Shown one piece after another: positions 59,738-64,000 of a DNA stretch of 64,000 nt. Position numbers and translations under genes: made by a program. The DNA is from Ehretia macrophylla (taxonomy: Eukaryota > Streptophyta > Magnoliopsida > Boraginales > Ehretiaceae), in the NCBI GenBank assembly GCA_037974665.1, contig CM075767.1, forward strand, positions 684,501 through 748,500, given 5' to 3'. Numbering within the stretch: position 1 is the first letter of the stretch; each line of letters begins with the position of its first letter. Below the pieces are notes generated by a model, which saw only the letters and a list, made by a program, of their open reading frames with translations, made no database searches and was not told the origin of the DNA.

Positions 59738-61553
59738 TCACTTAGTTATCCGACAAATTGAATCAATAACCTCAAACCTTTGTGGCTATGTTGGCCGTTA
59801 GATTTTGAAAGATAACCACATCTCTATGTTTCATTCTAGCGACTTTTAATAAACTTTATTGTGAAACAATTCCTCAAACTTTTGTGGCTATGTTGGAATA
59901 TACTCAACTCAAGTTCTATTAAAATCTAGGATGGCGGAAGACTACGATAAAACTCATTTTACCATTTGTTTCAATCTAATATTAGTTTGCACGTTGGGAG
60001 TTCTAAAGTTTGATTTCGATCTCATCATATAAACATGCATTCAACATATTATTAGCTAACAATCACAATTATAGCATTCAATAGTATATGAATGCAAAGA
60101 TGCACAAATGGTGGATCATGGGCTTGGGTTTGGGCCTAAGAAATAAAACTACCCTAATAAAGATCTTCAAGTCCTTGAAATCTTCATTGGGCTTCCAACT
60201 CCTTGGATTCTCCAATGGGCCTTCTTGCAAAAGTCTCTCTTGAAGAATTACATAATTGTCCTCACTACAATATTCTCTCAAAAGACAAGAATAATAAATA
60301 TGAGACTTATGTCTCAATTTACAACCCAATAAATTGACCCTAAAGCCCAAATCCATGATCAAATTCACCATTTCAAAATGCATATACTTATGTATGATCA
60401 TTCGTATCAAACATATAATAATCATCACATAATTATCTAACAATCAAGTTTTAGTAACTCATCAATATGAATAATCAAACTTCATTCATATAAATTGCAT
60501 ATTCATAAAACACTTTTGATTAATGCAAGTCATGTTGGCCCATATATTAATAACACTTTATAGTATGACATGCAAGCTCAAGTCCAAAGATAGAAAAACA
60601 CAAGTCCATGACCTAATACACATAATGTAGCCCAATTGGCTAATTTTAACATTAAAACATGCATTTAGGGCCCAAGCCCAAATCAATATGTCTTATTGGC
60701 CCAAGCACATTAATGTAAGTCCAATAGCCCCTTATTAAACATTATATCATCATATAATTCATTTTAACTTTTTCTCAAATTTAGAAACATCTATCATAAC
60801 ACATTAGACCATCTCCAAATTCAAGATAAAATCTAAATGAGCTTTCATTTGTGTAAAATCAAATCTTGTCATTCTAACACATATAGACTAGTTGTAATTT
60901 GATCATTAAACATTTTAATCATCAAATAGTCCTCTTTCTCAAAACACATATATGTCAACATTATAATATGTTTAAAATTAACTTTTAAACTTTTCATGTT
61001 AACAAAAGTGACATCAATACTCATATTGACCAAAAATGTTGAGGACTACTTAGCAACTATCTACATTATTTTATGTCCAACATGAAGCAAGATTTTCTAA
61101 TCTGCTCATTTGTAGATTCAGCCAAAGCTACATAAAATGCCAAACTTGTGCTTTTATCACTTTTGACTTTATAATGCTAAAAAACAACTATTCTAGCAAG
61201 ACCTTTTTAGATTTCTTATAAAATATTCTTCAAATGTCAAATGTCAATCATGCAAAGAACAAATCCACTATTTTCCTTCACAAATAATCACATCCAACTA
61301 GAAGAAACATTATTCTATATTAGCAAGCATGGTTCGGCTATATGGAGTTGTAGATCTACACATGCAACTTGAAAATAATACATATAAACCATAGATCTAC
61401 ACTTGCAAGATAAGATCCTATCTAGATCTACACATGCAAAACAAAAGATTCCACAAGAACATCAAACTAGCAACCACCATTCGGTCATACACACATATAC
61501 ATATATATATATCCAAGTTTTTATAGACATCAAGACCATGCCTCTGATACCAT
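59738..61553 (-). other. Copia C leader with primer-binding site
   Basis: 1.8 kb of AT-rich sequence between the 5' LTR of C and the insertion site of element B. With 24128-24486 the leader is about 2.2 kb. The minus strand at 61552-61541 reads TGGTATCAGAGG, an initiator-Met-tRNA primer-binding site 1 nt from the LTR. Two of the four leader repeats lie at 59771 and 59873. A 121-aa minus frame (60078-60443) has no domain, and I do not call it. Confidence 0.8.
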
Positions 61554-61707
61554 TGGAAAGAAACCATGATACAACTTATCATAGACCAAGATCTAAGAAG
61601 ATTAGCATGAATACTAGCCATGGCTGAACCCTATGTAGGCACATTTCAAAAATTTTACAAGCTCAATAGCAAGATTCAACATGTAATCTTCTCTCTGTGC
61701 CCATAAA

Positions 61708-61749
<42 letters not shown>

Positions 61750-64000
61750 CAACAAGTGTATGTACTTAAATGAAAGAGAAGAAGTACAAAGGTATACCTC
61801 TTGAAGCCTTCAAAAGTAGATACAAGCTAAGTGTTGTACTCCTTGGATCCTTCTAACTTGAAGGCACTAGTGGGTCCACCAAGTATCCAAAGCTCACCCA
61901 ATGCTTGAAGATCAAAGGTGCTAGTTTTACTTCAAACAACCAAGCTTAAAATATATGTGACTAAGCAAAAGAGAAAAGCTTCTACTTTTTTCCTACAATG
62001 GCCGAAACCACCATGCTAGGAAGACAAAGTTTTCTTCCTTCTTTGCTAGTGTGTGACGGGTGTGTGTGTTAGTTAGGAGCGAGAAGATTATCTTGATAAA
62101 TATATATTATATAATCACTATTATATATTTCTATATCAAATGCACCCAATCAAATGAAGATAAGTTGAGTGCTTGATTGGATAATCACCTTGCATGTCAT
62201 TAGATTGCAATCATTTGAATCCAATGGCAAAACAACCATCTTTTCTTTCTTCCTCTTGTTGGCCGAAACTAGGTGTGTAGGAGAGAGAAATTTTGTCTTG
62301 CATTATAATATATATATATATATATATATAATCTCTATTAATATATTAGTATAATACATAAAAGTAGTCAATCAAAATAGCTTCCTTAGTTGCTAGAAGA
62401 AAGAGAAGTCATGCATGACCTTTTACAATCCAAAAGATACTTTTCATCTTTTATTTTCCCTCTCTTGACACTTGGCAAAAAATAACTATCATCAAAAGCT
62501 AATGGCTAAGATTCTTTTGTCTTTATTCAAGACTAAATCTAAACCATCCAATTCAAAATTAAAAGACTAGGATTGATGACATGGACAATCCTACACATTC
62601 CACTTGCTACATGTCAATGCCCAATCACTAATTTATTTTTCCATATGATTATTAGGATTGATGACGTGGCATTTCACAAATTACATCATGAATACACATA
62701 TATATATAGAAGTAAGCACCTTTATATATATATATATTATTTTTTGCCCATTCTAATCTCTATTAGAATAAATATATATTGAAACAAGTTTTCAATATTT
62801 GCAGTTTCACCCCAAAAGTTTTGGTAATTACAATTTGACCCTAAAATTTTCAAAATTACACTTTTGGCCCGAATACAACTATAGATGACTTTTAACACCT
62901 TAAAGCCACCAACCACATAATACAAGCTTCCGGTGAACTTATTCATGATACTTATAAATGGTGTGACTTTCTAGTTTCATAATCGCATACCGATGAGGGA
63001 CCGATAAACCTCCTTATCTATTTTGAAAATGTCTCCACTATTTCTTGAAATACTCTCCTGCTCACGGGAGACGCACTAGCAACAAACATGCCATGAGAGT
63101 GTACTCGATAGTGAAGACGCAGTATATCTATGAATCCATTTATTATCGAAAATTACCATGCAGTCCGATCCTTCTATTAAAACGTCCCGATCAGGAAAAG
63201 GACTATGAAAAGGCTAAGTCTACATATGTTACTATGAATAGATCTAAAACGGTGAAATGAGATATGACTACTATGGAAAACCCCATTTCCATCAATTCAT
63301 ACTTGCCTTGGCCAAGGACTTCCTCACTTTTTTACCGACTTCAGATATCACAAGACATCTACTCACACCGAAGGTCTAACAGATCTTATCTTGACAATTA
63401 CCTGTTAGTCTATATCAAAACACTAAAATGCAAAAGGGCGTAACTCACGTTTACAAAAGGCGGGTATTGTCCAGAAGCAATGTTTAGCCCTTAATATAAC
63501 CGGCAGTCGTAATTTCTTAAGTCTGATGATTAATTTGCACAATTCTCAACTAAATAGTAAACTATTAACCTGAAATCATATAGTTCACTATTTATTATCA
63601 CAATCAATGATCTGTACCACTGATGATCACTCATATGTTAATTGGTCTACATCCTTATGTCGTTCTGACACTTCGCATGCCATCCTTTATCATTAACATC
63701 ACTATGCTAATCAAAGGTAATTACATATGATAACCTGTACTCGATTATCCTAGTCCCGGTCAAATAATCTGAAGGGTTATGACTCAATTCTTAATATTTA
63801 TCATATCGAAGTAGAACAGCGAAGCACTCTAAAACCCTTTTTAGAATGTTCTCACTTCTCCAATAAACATTAGGGACACATTCATATCAAAGCGGAGAAT
63901 ATGAACATCCAAAAACATCATTGTGTATAAAACACATATAATCTTGTTAAAAACCCAAATTAGGTCATATAATCATTAGCATTAGGGCATATCCCTAACA
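61554..64000 (-). mobile_element. Copia C 5' LTR
   Basis: 2447 bp, plus strand from TGGAAAGAAACCATGATAC to GGCATATCCCTAACA at the last base of the window. Uninterrupted copy. Comparison with 19145-21802 reveals the MITE in the other copy and gives the empty site gtgttagttagg near 62069. Confidence 0.9.
61713..61746. repeat. (AT)17 microsatellite
   Basis: AT run in the copia C 5' LTR. The 3' LTR has only about 5 repeats at the same place (19303-19313). Confidence 0.95.

Larger units (their letters stand above)
19145..64000 (-). mobile_element. Ty1/copia element C, gag-only, hosting Tekay element B
   Basis: Order on the minus strand: 5' LTR 64000-61554, primer-binding site 61552-61541, leader 61540-59738 and 24486-24128, broken gag 24127-23433, non-coding 23432-21816, polypurine tract 21815-21803, 3' LTR 21802-19145. 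The internal region without B is about 4.5 kb and shows gag but no protease, integrase, RT or RNase H. It therefore resembles non-autonomous elements that keep only gag (described in plants as TR-GAG) or a deletion derivative. The right LTR ends exactly at the window edge, so the target duplication cannot be checked (left flank ccttt, 19140-19144). Confidence 0.85.

Noticed and set aside
60078..60443. 121-aa frame in the copia leader
   Set aside because: No domain, low complexity, and located in the untranslated leader upstream of gag.

Overview
This window is plant nuclear DNA made almost entirely of nested LTR retrotransposons. I found no host gene, tRNA, rRNA or CRISPR array. The plant assignment rests on a Tekay/Del-type chromovirus (gag, zinc knuckles, protease, RT, RNase H, integrase, chromodomain-like tail), initiator-Met-tRNA primer-binding sites (TGGTATCAGAGC), long AT-rich LTRs, a Ty1/copia element with gag, and a small DNA-transposon MITE. 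I cannot name the species.

Right part (19145-64000). A Ty1/copia element C on the minus strand spans 19145-64000. It keeps two LTRs (left 19145-21802, right 61554-64000), a primer-binding site, a polypurine tract and a broken gag, but no recognisable pol. Tekay element B (24492-59732, minus, TSD tgcca/cgcca) sits inside C's leader. Tekay element A (25039-45239, minus, TSD gataa) sits inside B's 3' LTR. A is broken by a complete non-autonomous LTR element of LARD type (29431-37095, plus, TSD cagac), which landed in A's RNase H, and by a solo LTR in gag (38998-41510, TSD gtagg). B's integrase is broken by a solo LTR (47537-52721, TSD cttgc), which itself carries a solo LTR (48015-50510, TSD aaata).

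Left part (1-19144). The end of one LTR (1-250) is followed by a diverged copia LTR D (308-14798, minus) split by three solo LTRs: 1694-4682, 5181-6975 and 7030-14744. The last contains 8340-13605, which contains 10033-12882. After D come an unclassified stretch (14799-15553 and 18559-19144) and a further solo LTR at 15554-18558. Nearly all these solo LTRs have exact 5-bp target duplications.

Families. F1 is the LARD family (TGTGAAACCCC...GGGGCGTGACA). F2 is the solo LTR 7030-14744. F3 is the Tekay LTR family (A, B, 15554, 38998, 48015). F4 comprises 10033, 47537 and probably 1-250. The most interesting observation is that all four families share one arrangement inside the LTR: a splice-donor-like site (mostly GTGAGRG) about 0.5-1 kb from the LTR start, and about 1.2-1.45 kb later (net of insertions) a TCACTGRGC / CTCAC / CAG|G acceptor-like module, as if each LTR carried a leader intron. 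The LARD also shares a stem-loop just before its polypurine tract with the Tekay elements, which points to Tekay as the source of its mobilising proteins. No gag-pol copy here is intact.
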